Source of the DNA: Apostichopus japonicus
Lineage: Eukaryota; Echinodermata; Holothuroidea; Aspidochirotida; Stichopodidae
Reading direction: 5' to 3'
DNA length: 64,000 bases
Assembly (NCBI RefSeq): GCF_037975245.1
Contig: NC_092573.1
Span: 5,643,501 to 5,707,500, forward strand
Shown: in pieces, positions 11,501 through 26,500 of the stretch
How positions within the stretch are numbered: position 1 is the stretch's first letter
How the letters are laid out: the number at the start of each line of letters is the position of its first letter
Translations under genes and position numbers: made by a program
The notes under the pieces: generated by a model
The model's database searches: none
What the model saw: only the letters and a program-made list of their open reading frames with translations
What the model was told of the DNA's origin: nothing

Positions 11501-14500
11501 TTTTTCCTGTTTCTTCATTGCAGCACATCCAATGATATTTAGAAAAAAGGAAGAACATTTTGAACTTGCTCTTCATTATTTGATAGGTAACAGGACTAAT
11601 CAAGCGCACTGAACCCTCTTATGGAATTTTGCTATCCAATTGACTTATATGTATCTACAGATACTCAACTTATCATGCAGCTAGTGGTTCTCTGTTATGT
11701 GTCTTTCATCTCATTGTGGTGCATTGCTCTTGAATATAAAGTAGTTTTAACAGTCCTGACAGGTGTTGCTCAGAGACACTTACCTCGTCAAAGTAGAAGA
11801 GCACACTCTTCCCGTCCAGCTCGTAACGTTTAAGGGAAGGTTCCTCTTTCTTGAGGGTGTCCAAGCTATCCTTTGACGCCACATAGCCGGATTGTAATCT
11901 AAAGTCTATCACAGCCATGTTTGACGCCCCATCTTCACTTGTGTAACTGGAAGAGAAGAAACAAACCATGTATGAACATGACGGATATTGTAGCGTATTT
12001 CCTTGGCGGTGAGCCAATGGGGCTGGGGAAGGTGGGGCAAGGAGGGGGCACAAGCCTCTGGTGTAACTCAGTTTAAAGACAAATCATCTTCAAAGATTTC
12101 ACCTCTGACCCATCACGAGATAAAGACAAGACTGGTATAGCTGATCTGATACATAAAGCGCAAGAATTGGATCCAGACGAGCAAATGGGGCGGGGGAAAG
12201 GTGGGGCATGGGGGGGGCACAAGCCTCTGGTGTAACTCAGTTTAAAGTCAAATCATCTTCAAAGATTTCACCTCTGACCCATCACGAGATAAAGACAAGA
12301 CTGGTATTGCTGATCTGATACATAAAGCGCAAGAAGTGAATCCAGGTCTTCCCGAAAAAAAACTTGTAGAACAAGAAGAACCGAAAGGCAGATCGTTTCA
12401 TATTCTCCTTTCTTCTGTCTGTTTCTTTTCTTCATTTATAAACCTTGACCAATGTTTCATAGCCTGATGAAAAGATAAGTTTGCAGGTGATCTTCTCCTA
12501 ACCTGATTAAGTAATCATTACCTCACATTTCCCTAACCACAAGAAGCTGGGCATTCTCTCAGTTACCTCATGGAAAAAAAAAACCTGGACTACCACAGTG
12601 TAAATGCCAATTTATAACAGCTACTTTCAAGGTATTCAGTTAATTCTAATAGAAGGAGATTTTTTGAAATGAGGTTAAGCTGCAATCAATGTCTTACTTC
12701 ATGAGAATTCTTATCAAACAGCCCACAAACTTTTAACTACCAGGTTTTCTTTTTCTATTTGGCAGGGGGGGGGGGGGTGGCTGGGAGGGTATTTTGGCAG
12801 AGTCATTCTTTTCTTACCTTGCACATACATTGACAAAGAATTCAGAACAGCGGACAAATGCTACTTCTCCAATTGTCACACTTAGCTCAAACTCTGGTAG
12901 TTCTGCTTCCTCTGGGTACGTGTTGTAGAAAGTCGAGACCTTTGTAAGGAATGGGAAAGCAATCATCAAATGCTACAGAAATAATGCATATGAATGTAAA
13001 CACCAAGTCAAGGAAGCAATTATAACTACACAACTCGTTTCAAGTCAATGGTACTTCGCCTTCTAGAAATAAGAACTTTTACTGAATAAACTCTTACTGA
13101 ATAACTATATAATGTTTTTTTGTGCTTTTTTTTAAACTCTGACATTAACTTCTGAATGACATCAAACTCTCCAAATCATGTAGAAATATTCTTAATGCAA
13201 AGTTAAAGGCCAGTCTTATTTGCTAACTACTCCATTAAGTCCATTAAATCTTTGCCACTAAATGCTACTATCTGCTTGAAATGCATTTTTTTCTTTCTTA
13301 ATAGCGAGTTCCCTTAAGGCTCTGATAAACATTTTAAAGTTTATGTGAGGATGTCAGTACATATGCACATACATGTACGCATACATGTGTAAGAAATAAA
13401 TAAGATAAGATAAAGAAATCTTCCACCAAATGAGAGCTACTCTTTCTTAAAATAAACTTCACATTCCTTCCCTGCCTTTTGTCCCACATTATCCAGAATA
13501 TTTGGTTAAAATGGTACCTGTTTCCTATTCTTTTGGAGGCTTATTTATCTTTTGTGTTGTTTCCTTAAATATATTTTAACATCATGCCAAGTAAAGAAGT
13601 GATCCCCAACTTCATGGTTAGTTATTGTCTTTTTTTCTCTTTGAAGAGTCGTTCTGTTCCCGGCATGTAAAATTCACACTTTAGTTGGAAACCCTGTCAG
13701 CTTCCTAAGAGGATGAGGTGGTTACAGATATCTGACTACTCCTAATTGACAAGTTTTATTAACACTTCAATCTTATATGGAAAAAATTCTGTGTCCCAAA
13801 AGTTCATATAATACGTCTTTCCTTTAATTCTCATCATTGCTGGTGCAAGTTTGGTGAACTTAAATGACATATCATATATTCAAGTACTTTATCCATCCTT
13901 TGAAGGAATCGAGTGTGGTGTCACCAGATCTTGCCTAATCAAAATGTCATATGAACATCATTCTTCCCGCCAGATTCTAAGGAGGCAGGGTATTTAAGAT
14001 TACATATCTAGACATGATACTGAGACATGATACTGAGACATGATACTAAGACATGATACTAAGACATGATACTGTTGGATACTTAGAATGATATCTCATG
14101 TTTATTTCTTAATATACCGGCATCCAAAATCCATCCGACCCATCCCCTTAACTTGTTACCATAATTAAAACGGACATGGGTATGGCCACTGTAAACTATT
14201 CGTGGAACTACTATCTTCAAACATATATCTGTATAAATCACAGAGTATACCTGCAGTAAGGCACAACCAGCACCAGTTCCTTGAAAGGTTAGGGTGGTGG
14301 GAATGTTCTTCAAGTAAAGCTGTTGAAGGACCAAGCGATTGACATTGGTGGCCATCAGTTCTTGATTGGTACCCCAATCCTCCTGGACTTGGCTGCTCTC
14401 CACACTAAGAAGTATGTTGAGATCTCCATCCACAGTGTGCTCTGCAAATCTTGCTAAGGCAGTCAGACCCACGACTGTATCCTGTGAGAGTTAACAATTA

Positions 14501-17500
14501 AAAGACATTATTTATGCAGGCCATTATAAACGACTGCCTGTATTTTGGTACAACTTACACAATGATGAGAGAGTACCATTGGGCTGGTCAAACTTTGGCC
14601 CATTTGCATGCACAGAATGAGAGAATGAAAAACTCAAACAATCACATTGTGTGTCACGCCTTTACAGTCAAACCAAAGCAATGAACCAAAAAGACAGACT
14701 GTTGAGACTTGTGAGGTTTTAATGCAGTTGGAAGTGTTTACAATATGTCTGAGGAATACTCACAAAATGACAATAGCACTGCTGTGTGATATATGACAAC
14801 AGTAGCCAATGGTCAGCAGAAAGCAAACAACCAATTGAGTTGTTAGGATGAGTCCTCATTTGTTCCTACACGACTATCCAAATGTCTTCATGCAATAAGG
14901 ACTCATAGAGTATAGCATGAACTGTTTGCCTATCTCTGGAACCAGGCATCAACAGCATGCTAATTAACTGCTTCAAGTCAACACTACCTTACAAATCATC
15001 AATGCCTAGTTAATCAAATCATCAATGCCTAGTTAATCAAATCATCAATGCCTAGTGAATCAAGTCATCAATGGCTAATTGTTCAAATCATCAATGGCTA
15101 GTTATTCAAACCATCAAGGGCTAATTATCCTAATCATCAATGCATATAGTTATTCTAATCATCAGTGCATAGTTATTCAAATTATTAATGACTATTAAAT
15201 CAAGTCATCAATGACTATTAAATCAAGTCATCAATGCCTAGTTATTCAACTATCAATGCCTAGTTTTTCTTATCATCAATTCCTAGTTAATCAAATCATC
15301 AATGCCTACTTAATCAAATCATCAATGCCTACTTAATCAAATCATCAATGCCTAGTTAATCAAATCATCAATGCCTAATTAATCAAATCATTGACTCAAG
15401 TCATGGAGTATAATGTATACCAACTATCACCTTCATAACCTGGTAACTCAGTTAGACATACTATCATTACTGTATTAAAAGACAGAGTTTTATTGACCTA
15501 CCATGACCTCCACTATGAATAATTTTCAAAAACGTTTAATACCAGCAACGAATAGAGACATCAGTTAAAAAATGAATATTAAGTACCTGCGTAGAGCCAA
15601 ACCCACCCCTAGAGTTCCTCCTCTGAACCAACCATCTGGAAACCGGTAGCCCCTGAACCACTACCTCAGAGGTAGAATATAACACCATGTAGGTCATAAG
15701 CACGTATGATGTCATTTCAACATCAGCTGATGAAGGGCTGTAATGACTGGCCGTGCCGGTTGTTGCTCGATTGGAAGCCCAATGCTTACCACCTGTTAAA
15801 AACAAAGTCACACATATGCCCATTGATCACCTGATAACAATTGCACAATTAGCACTCTTAGTATTTGAGGTCTACGAAGGTCTCCTTTGAATCCAAAAAG
15901 GCACAACTTAATACAACTTATCCTCTGCATTAATGAAAACAAAAAAATTGGCTTCAAAATTTTAAATCTAATCTACTCTAGGTAGACTGGCTGGCCTTGT
16001 TACAGGAAATGTACATAAACACAAATATTATAAATGTATAAAATAATCTGTTTCCCTTGAAATCCCTTCCCTGCAACTTTTTGGTTTATATTGAATAATA
16101 TTGGGGGTGTGATCCCTGGTTACATGGTATTCAAGGGAATGTGGCTTCTGACTGGCACCCCCAGCAAAGAAATGGCTATGAAGGAATCGCCCGACAATAG
16201 AGAGCTAGGTAGCTTGGTTGGTCAAACCTGAGGTCACTGGTTGTGAATCTAGTTCTAGCTGGTTTGAATCTAGTTCTAGCTGGTTTGAATCTAGTTCTAG
16301 CTGGTTTGAATCTAGTTCTAGCTTATATGTTCTTAGCCTGTTTCCTGCTTGTTTATAATTTCCCAGCCAGGTTCATGTTCTTAATCAAGTTTTAAATGAA
16401 CTATTACAACCTTTTCCTAAATAGGTAAAATATACTACATACCATCTTCATAAATAGCCATCTCTTCCAAAGTGTCCAAAACATCAGAAACCTTGTCACT
16501 TTTGCCCAACGCGAGAGCGTAGGCGATTTGAGATAGAGCATAGGTGTCTTGAATAGAGTCGACCTGATCTTCCAAGCACTCAAGTCCAGCGGTAATGGCG
16601 TCACCCTGAAGTTGGTAAAGTGAAGTCAAATAATATGAGAGAACGATTCACTATAAAAGCTGCAAACTGGCTTATGGTTCATTATATACATAAAAATCGG
16701 GTACTTTGTTAGCTATTTATCACTCCAATACTTTATGGACACTTCACTCGTGTGTTCACAAGTATGACTTGTCATTTCCCCCCTAAAAAAATCCCCCTCC
16801 TAAAACTTGTTCTTCCAATACACTGTTTTAGAGTTAAGATATTAAGATTTAATGTTATCCTGTGTTGAATGTAAACCCTCCAAGCATTTCTCTATTCAAA
16901 TCCAAATCATTTTGTGGAAACGTTATAAATATCCAAACACTGATTCGGTCACATAGTTTCCACCGCTGGCAGGTGATTACAAGTACACATTGAAGTACAG
17001 TAAGTGTGGACTCAAACATTGTGAAATGCAAACATTCATGAGTTTTCACTAAAGGCAATAGGAAACCTGAAATCCCTTGCAGTAAAGGTATTGTATTGTA
17101 AATTATCACTAAAGCAGTCGAGGGACAACTGCATACAGATGTGATGGTCTATACTCAAGAGCCGCTTCCGAAATCAAAGGCTAATCGAAACATTTACTTA
17201 CCGAGGGATCTTCTCCAGCTTCCAAGAGACTGATTAGGACATAGGCTGATAGGGTCAGATCATTGTTGATGCCACCCTTGATAAATAAATGAATCAATGT
17301 GGTTATTTTAGGTTATTGAATGAATGTTAATTCATGATACAGAATATGGGTTTAAAGAAAATATTTCTCATGAATCTGTATGTGATTCTTCTCCTTAATG
17401 ATACACGCTATGGGTTTGAAGAAAATATTTCTCAAAAATCTGCATGTGATTCTTCCCCTGTGTACTATATGATAATAAACCTGATTTTCTTTAGCTCCCC

Positions 17501-20500
17501 AGACATATCTATGCTTTGTGAGGAGCAATAAACAAGTTATGCTACATGAATTGAAACAGGGGAAGGGGAGGAGCTTGGAGCTGTAGCATCCTTCACAAAC
17601 AATTGCCTATTGGTCTCAAAGTTTACACTTACAAGCATATCTTTATGGCAAAGCTTTCCCACAGACAAGAAACACCCAGAGACTTTCTGAAGTCCTTTCA
17701 GCCAATCGACACTACGCTGAAGATCTTCAAAGTCCACGTCGATGAACTGACTGGCCTGATAAAATGACCGGATGACGTATGCTGTCAACCAAGAGCTTCC
17801 TGAGTCATCGCTCTTGCCAAACGCTGAGAAAGACCCATCGTCATGACGATAGTTAAACTCCCGCTGGTAACCTAGCTTCATGTTATCGATGGCCTCCTTT
17901 TCAATCTCTGGTGTGAGCTGTTTTGTTACTGTCATGTATTCCATGGCCAAGACATTAGGTACAAAGGTCAGCATGTTTTGTTCACCACAACCATAAGGTA
18001 CTTGCAATAGATTTTGCAGATTGGAGAGTGCAGGTCCCATTAAATCACCTAGGGTATGAAAAGTAGAATTTTTTTTCCTAACAATATATCAAACCAAATT
18101 CAGTTGCCCAGACAGAGATTTCGCCAAAGGAAAGTTACACGTAATGTATAATCATTACCTCTTACAAGCAGTCTTCTGAAATCTGGAAACAACACCAAGT
18201 AAAGTCAGCTTTAGGCAAATATTTTGATGTTACCAGCCCTCAGGTGAAAGATACACATCTTTTATTTAATTCTGGTTGCACAATTCACCTGTGCCTTTTA
18301 CAAAACCATTTTTTCTGGTTTACATGAAATTTTGAGTGGTAAAAACATGACTGCATTTGCATGCTTCCTAACATAATCATTACCAGCTAGGCCACAATGA
18401 AATGATGTTAACTTATGACAACCATTTTGATATTTCACCAGCCATGAAGAATTAGATACCTATATGCTTTTAGTCCAGGCTTGCATGATAATTCATATGT
18501 GTACCTTTCACAATGAACATAACAAGGCTTTTGCATCAAGGTTTTTGCGTGAGTGGTAAAGATATGACTGCATTTGCCTGCTCCCTGAAATAACCATGTA
18601 CTAAATCTGCTCTATGCTATGAATTGGGTGCATAGGCCTTGCCATATGATCTGAAATACAACGTTTGACCAGTGTTTTCATGCTTAACTTGGACGTCCTA
18701 CTAGCAACTGACCAGCAAACACATAACACAAACATATTAACTTGAGTCAAAAAGAAAAAACAAATCACCAAGCACATGATTCAAGTCATTAATTTTTTAC
18801 TCTTTATTACCTTGATTTTGTGGGGGAAAAAAATCTAGGTTTGAAATTGGATGTCTTAGATTGTCAATGATGTCAACCATATCTTGAGTGAATACTCCAG
18901 AGAGATTTGTTAAATGTGCAGATCAAACACGAGAAAGCTGCTTTAAATATCTAGTGTGATATTAACAGTAACATCAAACTAACAACATTATCTCACTTTC
19001 ACTATCTGATGATCTAGGGAAACTATGCTACAAAATGATTCAGAGTAACAGTAAGATCTGCATTTACCTGAGAGTGATACCTTAGCCCAGGCAGTGTCAG
19101 GAACAACATCTGTAGGGGGCTGTAGATCTAGAGTCCATGTAAAACCATCTGTAAAATCTATCAGAGTGAAAAACACATCATATTAAAAATAAAAATATGT
19201 GTCATCTAAATCTCCACAGCCCTTAATCCTCTCATCGCTCACTCCTTTCATCTTACCCCTCTCCTTTCATCTTACCCCTCTCCTTTCATCTTACCCCTCT
19301 CCTTTCATCTTACCCCTCTCCTTTCATCTTACCCCTCTCCTTTCATCTTACCCCTCTCCTTTCATCTTACCCCTCTCCTTTGATGTGTCTATTTTTCCTC
19401 TATTCATTGACTCGTTTGTCCAATTTAACTGTCTGTCCATCGGTGGCTTGCAATGTCTTCTTAGTTTGTTTTCGTTCAGTTTAATGGACCCTGAAGAAAA
19501 TCCTCTTGGGATGGAAATGTCAGGCACTCAAACTTTTACGCAATTAACTCAACTGTTGTAAACTTGGGTTTCTGGGCTAACAATTAGTAAAAGTTTTCTA
19601 GCTGTTAGCTACAATTCAATGTATACATTTTGCTCTTGTTTTGCTATCCTGTTATTGATGGGAAAATGGCTATTAAAGAGTTATCGTAACAATGTTTAGA
19701 TTACCTGATGGACAAAACATGTCGCTCTTTGTGACTTCCTGCTCGATACCCTCTGCCTGTGAACATAAAGATACAAATTATCAACTGCATCCAGTCATTT
19801 ATCTTTCTACTTTAAATTGCTGTTTTAGCCACTAAAAAATAACAGATATTTACAACAAATGCAACAGTGATATTTGGCCAAAGAGATAGCTATTTCATGA
19901 TGCTATAAATTGGCCAGAATTTTTAATTTAAATTGTTCTGAATTTTGGAGAAAATCATGCTATGCTCCAGTCTGAATAAAACACCTTGGAATAGCTAATC
20001 ATATGACTCGAAGCTACAACCTTACAAAACTATAGGTTTCACTATATACAATATGTGTTTGACAAATATTTTCAGCTACAAATCCGGATTTAAAAGACAG
20101 AACTGATTGACTCCTTTAGTATAATTCAATTTTCATAAAGCCATTGATACAAGTTTACCTCAACGAGGATTTCACGTCTGATCGCATCGTCAGCATTTGA
20201 GAGAGTCATCACTAAGGAATTACCACAAGTGGCCAAATCATCAGAGACTGACATAGCTGTCACTGAAAATGATAAGCAGAAGCAAAAATATATCAAACAA
20301 ATGATTAGGTCTTCGTTTTTATAGTTGCAAACAAACTGATATACAATTTATTTCCTTCTCAAAATGTGTTGTAATTATCTATGAACAATTTCGACCTCTC
20401 TGGTCTTCTCTACCACTTTGTAGGGCTTCGGTCTCCAGCAATTTTTGTGAATGCAAGACCACATCTTTTATTGAAATGGGAAGAACCTCTTACAAAAGTA

Positions 20501-23500
20501 TTTGTAAGTAGGTATTACATGATTATTTATGAATAACAGATGTTACAACAATTTGATTCAAAGACCTTTATATCCAACCACATCTTTTTGCTATCTGGGG
20601 TACAATTGTCCAGGTTTATGCATATCATTAACAACAAATGTGTGACGATAATACAAATGGCAAATTAATCATTACAACGTGACTTCACCTCAGCTAACTC
20701 TTGGTCATCTGTTACTTTGTCACACCCGCACACTTAACAATTCAAACAGTCGCTCCCAAGGGAACTACAGCATGCCATAACCCCTGGGAGACTAATGGCC
20801 ATAGGGTGCACCCACAAACCAATACATGCAACTCTATTAACAAGTTACCAGGTGTCACCTACATGAAGAGAGGCAATGAAGATAAAGTGCCTTCTACTGG
20901 CAGTAGTGTGAAAAGTATCTTTGAATGGATTCGTACAGGAAACGGTGGATATCATATCCAATAATCATGGGAAAAACTGGATAGCTTTCATACAAAAAAG
21001 ATTTGCAACTGTAGGTACTCTTTTCAAAAAGCAGATTTTTCAGAGAAACCAGGGTCTACCTAAGGTGTACCAAGAGGCAAGTTGGTATTTTCAAATTCTA
21101 TCACTGATATGGAGCATGGTGTCCTGTTTTCTTTTTTAATTTTCTTTGAGAAAAAATGTATTTGAGAGTGGAATTGGTTGGTTTGGAACTACTATGTGAT
21201 AAACTAGGATATCAACGATAGCTCAATTGACTTTTACAAAGAGGACTCAAACATTGTGAAAGTAAAACCATGCCATATTGCCTGTGTGTAAAACAGATAA
21301 TGACCCAGTCTGAGATGTCCTCTTTCAAATAATGGAAGCTTGGTAGTAACCTCTTTAAGCCATTTTCCAGAAATGTTTTGACAATTAAACACAAATTTCC
21401 ACTGAATTGACATCAAAATCTGGGCACAGATTGTTCAGTGGGTTTAACCTATTGATGGGCATTGCTATCATACACTTTGACAACCCTTGACCTTTTTTGA
21501 CCTCAACCAAACAAACAGAGATAAGATGGAGTGCTTAGGAGTGTACTCAAAGACCGCTGAGGAAAATAACCTTGTACTGCAACCAGTCCCATGTTTTTGT
21601 TCCTGTTACTAATTACTCAAAATGATAACTGAAAATATTTTGCTGTACTGCATATTGCACCACGTCTTCACAGACTGAGTTACTTAAAGCGACGTTGCTG
21701 AAAATCTGAACAAGCCTCTAGGAGATATGACTAGGTTTGAAGCATTCTTCCTTTTTGGCTGCTAATAGCTTCATAAGACCTAATATTACTGTGATTTTCT
21801 CTTACCCCACTTTCAGCTGATTATTGTTACCAACTATGGTCAAAATTATATTCACACCAAAGGAAGAAAACTTTTGAAAAATAATTTCATTCTTCAGTTA
21901 TAATTACAATCTGAGATGACCTCTGACCTTACATCCTTCACAAATTTTATGCTTCTTCACCAACCGACCACTCCTACAAATTTTTATTCAGATCAGATCA
22001 AAACCCCTGGAGGAGAAGCGATTTAAAGGATTTCATGTTTGGAACTGCCATGACAACAAATGAAAATTGATCTGCTTTTTGTGTACAGCTTAATGAAGCT
22101 CAGTTTTAGCCTTTGAAGAAGATCCTGCTAGGATCCAAACGTCAGGCCAACTTACTTTTACACATTCTCTTACACAGGCTCTCTAGTGGATAAGCAGTTT
22201 GCTAACAGTTTAATTTTATTTTGATTTTAGCTTAATGAAGTCCCGGACAAGGACAACAGCTTTAGTGAGTTTTGTCAGTACCAAAGCAAATGGTGTGGGA
22301 GCAACAGCTTGGATGTATGGATGGAAGATCCTTATAATCAAAGGTCACCAACAAGGTGTGAGCACATTATATAACATTACCTTCAATTGGCATGGAACCA
22401 ATGACAGCTGGAATAATGTTAAACTCAACGGAAGCTGACTGAGATCCACAAACACACAGCTGCTTTGTTCGCTCTTCGTTTTCTGCTAAAGTGAAGTTTT
22501 CTGATTCGGAAAGAACAAGCTCAATCTGCGGAAGAAATGTCAAAAATAATCAAGAATTGTCAGTGCTGGACAATTTTTATTTCAAACGTAGAAGCTTGTT
22601 GGGCTCTCTGTCCTGAGATTGTGATAGCAGGATAACATTTTCTTAGAGCCTATCATAAATTTGAAAACACTGTTGCATCTTTCATACCCATAGAAACAAC
22701 ATTTTCTTCCAGACAGCCTTGCTATTAGTGCATAAATGCACATACCATTTGTACTTAGCATAACATGAACATAACATTAAGGACCTCATTGTCACCATTT
22801 CATCACAAAACATTTCAGACATTTCATGATGATAATGGATTGAAAGCTGTTGCATTATTTTACAGCAGGATTCTCAATTTTAGAAAGGATAATCATATTC
22901 GTAAAATTGTTGGTGTCTATGAAACTGTCTGCTTACAAATACTAGCCTATGCCTCCTTTCATTTCTGTCGTATGATTCCTTACTCTGTTTGGCCAACTGC
23001 CTTCAACACTTAACATTTCAACACTTCAACACTTATCAAAAATGTAACTAAATGGAGTCGCAAACTTTTTCGCAAATTTATGAAAGCATCTCTTTCAATA
23101 GATTCAAGTTGATTCGATTCCTGTCATAATTTGATGTGTTAGTTTATAGTGTGTAAAACCATTTGCATGCCACCTCTCCCTTACAGGATAGAACAACGTA
23201 GCAAATGATGAAAACCACGAAAAGGTTGAAGCAGGTGTGGCTCTGTGATGTCATACTTAGACTTGCTCAAGTCTTCAGCTTTTGTGTGTCGATAATTGGT
23301 TTTCGGATCTCTTCTAACGATTGTATGTTTAAAACAAAATTAATCATCGTCTACTTACGACCAAACAGTCAGTCATATAGTTAAAGACTATCACTTTAAC
23401 AGGAAATGTTTCCCCTCTGATCACAGAATACGGTAGAGTATATGACAGAAAGAATGGCTGAAACGCCTGAAGACTACTGGTGCTAGATATGCCGATGCCA

Positions 23501-26500
23501 TCCGTCTCGGAGATACAAAATCCATTTCCGATCCATTCGGTGACTGTATCAGGGACGGTCAGATCAACTGATGCTAGAGTGCTTCTATAGACAAAACGAA
23601 AAGAGGTGTTAAAGTTTTACTAATGGTAGGAAAGTATACAAAATTGTACCTTTTTAATATGTTATGTAAATCCCTGAAATTTTCAAGCAGTTCTGCCAAA
23701 ATAAAAAAAAGTATCCAAAAGTATATCTAAAGTATAATGGTATAGATAAAATCCCTCCTAATTCAGGAAATATGGTGAGATGTCAAAACCATGATGAAGA
23801 AGGCACCAACAACAACAACTTGTATCAGTATCACTTGACCTATGACCCAGGACTATGACAAATGATTCCTTTTGAACCTTGAAACATTTGAAGAAGGTGG
23901 TAAGGACAATTTTACCTCGTAAGGAGATCGAACTTACAACGAGAATTTAGAAAGTAAAGAAATTTCACACAAATATTAAATAATTTGAAATAGTGAAAAG
24001 ACAATTACTCCTGGATGAGGACAAGGTCCCAAAGCCATGTTTCTGGAAAGTATGAACGAAGACGAGGAGCCTCTTTTGCAGATGGGTTGGGTAGGCTGGG
24101 TGGTATACCATTACCAACAGGACCCATTCGATCCATTTCCATGAACATTGGCATTAGCTGTTCATCAAAATGAGTCCTATATCCTATCCATAGATAAAGA
24201 AAAGAACGATCACAATGAATGACAAGTTAGGCTGAAACTTTACATGGTCTACATATTCAAACCAGTTCACACTTTTGTGTCGACCTTGTCTTGAAATCTG
24301 TGTAGGAACACCGAGACAAAGCACATTTAGTGAACGTATAATTTTATGATGAGAAGCAGTTACGCATATATATCATGGAAAAAATTAGGAGGGATTGAAA
24401 CACTGCAATTCTCACGATTGAGCCTAATAGCTCTTTCTTCTTCTCTTCATAACATGTGGCAACACTTTCTCAACATAATTAGCATGGTAGCTGATAACAA
24501 TCCTGACCACAATTGTATTCATAATCATATTAATAGATCAGATTATGATACATACCACATCTCCAACGTGTAACTTCAAAATTCTACTGTTTCAATTGTC
24601 TTGGGGACGATTTGATATAAAGATAGGTCCCAGGGATTGGAAGCCCGAGGGCCTGAGCCCTCTTTCTGAATTTTCATAGAACTAAAACCTATAAGACACA
24701 TATGTTTAACCATAGCAAGGCATAAAGTAGTGGGGATATATTAGCACATGCACATACATGCCCATGGGTAAATAAGGCCCAAAATCTTGTACTATTTTTC
24801 AGGTACAAAGAAGAATATTACACCCTTAGACTGGAACACTCCAGTCCTATGGTCAGGTGATAAATGCATTAGCATTAGAAACAATGAACTAGCATCTGAT
24901 AGATCATGGGTTCAAGCCCTGGCCAGCTTAAGCTAGGCAGGATCTGTCAATTCTGGAAAATTCCATGATTCTCGCATCTGGAATGGTCTTTCCAATGGTA
25001 AAAAATCCCAATGGCATTAACAACTTACTGCGTTCAGAACAAGGTGCTGTTTCCAGATCGAGATTTGTTAAAAACGAAAATCCAGCTTTCTGCCGAAAGA
25101 AAAAGAGAAACTTTCCTTACTTTTCTACTTACAAACCACTTAGAAACTGATTTTCTTAATCTTGGTGGATTGTGGTGCAGTGGTCAAGTTGAATGCACAT
25201 ATTATTCCCCCCTCCCCCCTGTGTTCTTTTAATTATTAAAGGTGCTTTGTTAAGGTACCTCAAAACCCACAAGGAGCCGTATTATCTTCAGCAATACAAA
25301 AACTTTTTTGCTACAGTATACTTGTGTTAAATCTTCCACAGATTTCCAATTATTCAGGTTTATATTCTTTGGGTTTGTTAAATGATCAAATTTTTTGAAA
25401 CAGTTTATGCATTTACCTACTATCTTGTCTACCGTGAAATGACTCTCATTGTTCTTTAACATTGTGCAATATGATACTAAAGTTATACCCCAACTCGCCG
25501 TCTGCGCTCTAGCACCCAATCATTGCTATCTATGCACCCTGTGTCCACTAAATCTTATGGCGAGCGATCTTTGGAATAAACTCCCACTCAACATAAAGAA
25601 TGTCATGTCTGTGGAGATGTTCAAAACTGTATTGAAGACACACCTGTTTTCATTGTTATAATTGTTATGTTTACTCTTATTGTATATTGTGTACCTATCT
25701 TTCACTTTCTTTTGTACAGCGCGGCGAGACTTTATAGCAAGTTGCGCTATATAAGAACTGTTTATTATTATTACATATGCAGATAATATGCACACATGCC
25801 AACAATAGCTGTTGTTAAAAACAATATTGAAATCAAATCTCACATTGAAAGAGGCTGCTGCATCCTGTGCTGTCGGTGTTGGTCTGTACATCCTCCACTG
25901 AAAATCGGGATGAGGTCGTCCTCCATTGCATCTGTCAGAATTGATGCCACTGTCTCCGTCCAACTCAAACTCCTTCAAGAATTGCGATACCTTGAGATAT
26001 GAAAGCATCGTCGACATTTGATCACCGTAGAACAATTGAAATATCTGCCGTAACCAAGCTTTGATAACCAAGCTTTGAAAGTTATCTGCCTTATGATCAA
26101 AAATTTGTTAGATGGGTTGAATACCTGGTGCAGCATGTAGAGATATAATTGTTAAAGTTACATGCTGTAATGACCTTATAAACATGTTAGAATAGAGTTT
26201 AATTCTGGTGCAGCATCTGGGGTATCTGCTAAATGACCACTAAATACGTTTGAAAGAGCAAATACCTTGAGCACCACCAATAAGTCATCTAATTTAGCTA
26301 ACTGGATCACATTCATGGATCAACACGTGGATAATCAAGCTTTAAAGGATATCTACTATATGGCCAATAAATATGCTAGATAGACGAAATAAGTGGTGCA
26401 ACACCAAGGTAACCAAACTTTAAAGGTTACCTGCTGTTTGGCCAATAAATATGCTAGATAGACCAAATAAGTGGTGCAACACCAAGGTAACTAACCTTTA

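Noticed and set aside
19199-19561. 120-residue plus-strand ORF rich in 'SFHLTPLL' repeats
   Set aside because: Produced by the 19-base minisatellite in an intron of gene A; antisense and without homology.
24890-24930. 'GGTTCAAGCCC' as a second tRNA-derived SINE
   Set aside because: Only a single B-box-like match with no tail or flanking duplication; too little to call.
25526-26071. 181-residue minus-strand ORF as a single exon
   Set aside because: Only the part 25844..25990 matches the family; beyond the GTGAGA donor it reads through intron and antisense LINE sequence.
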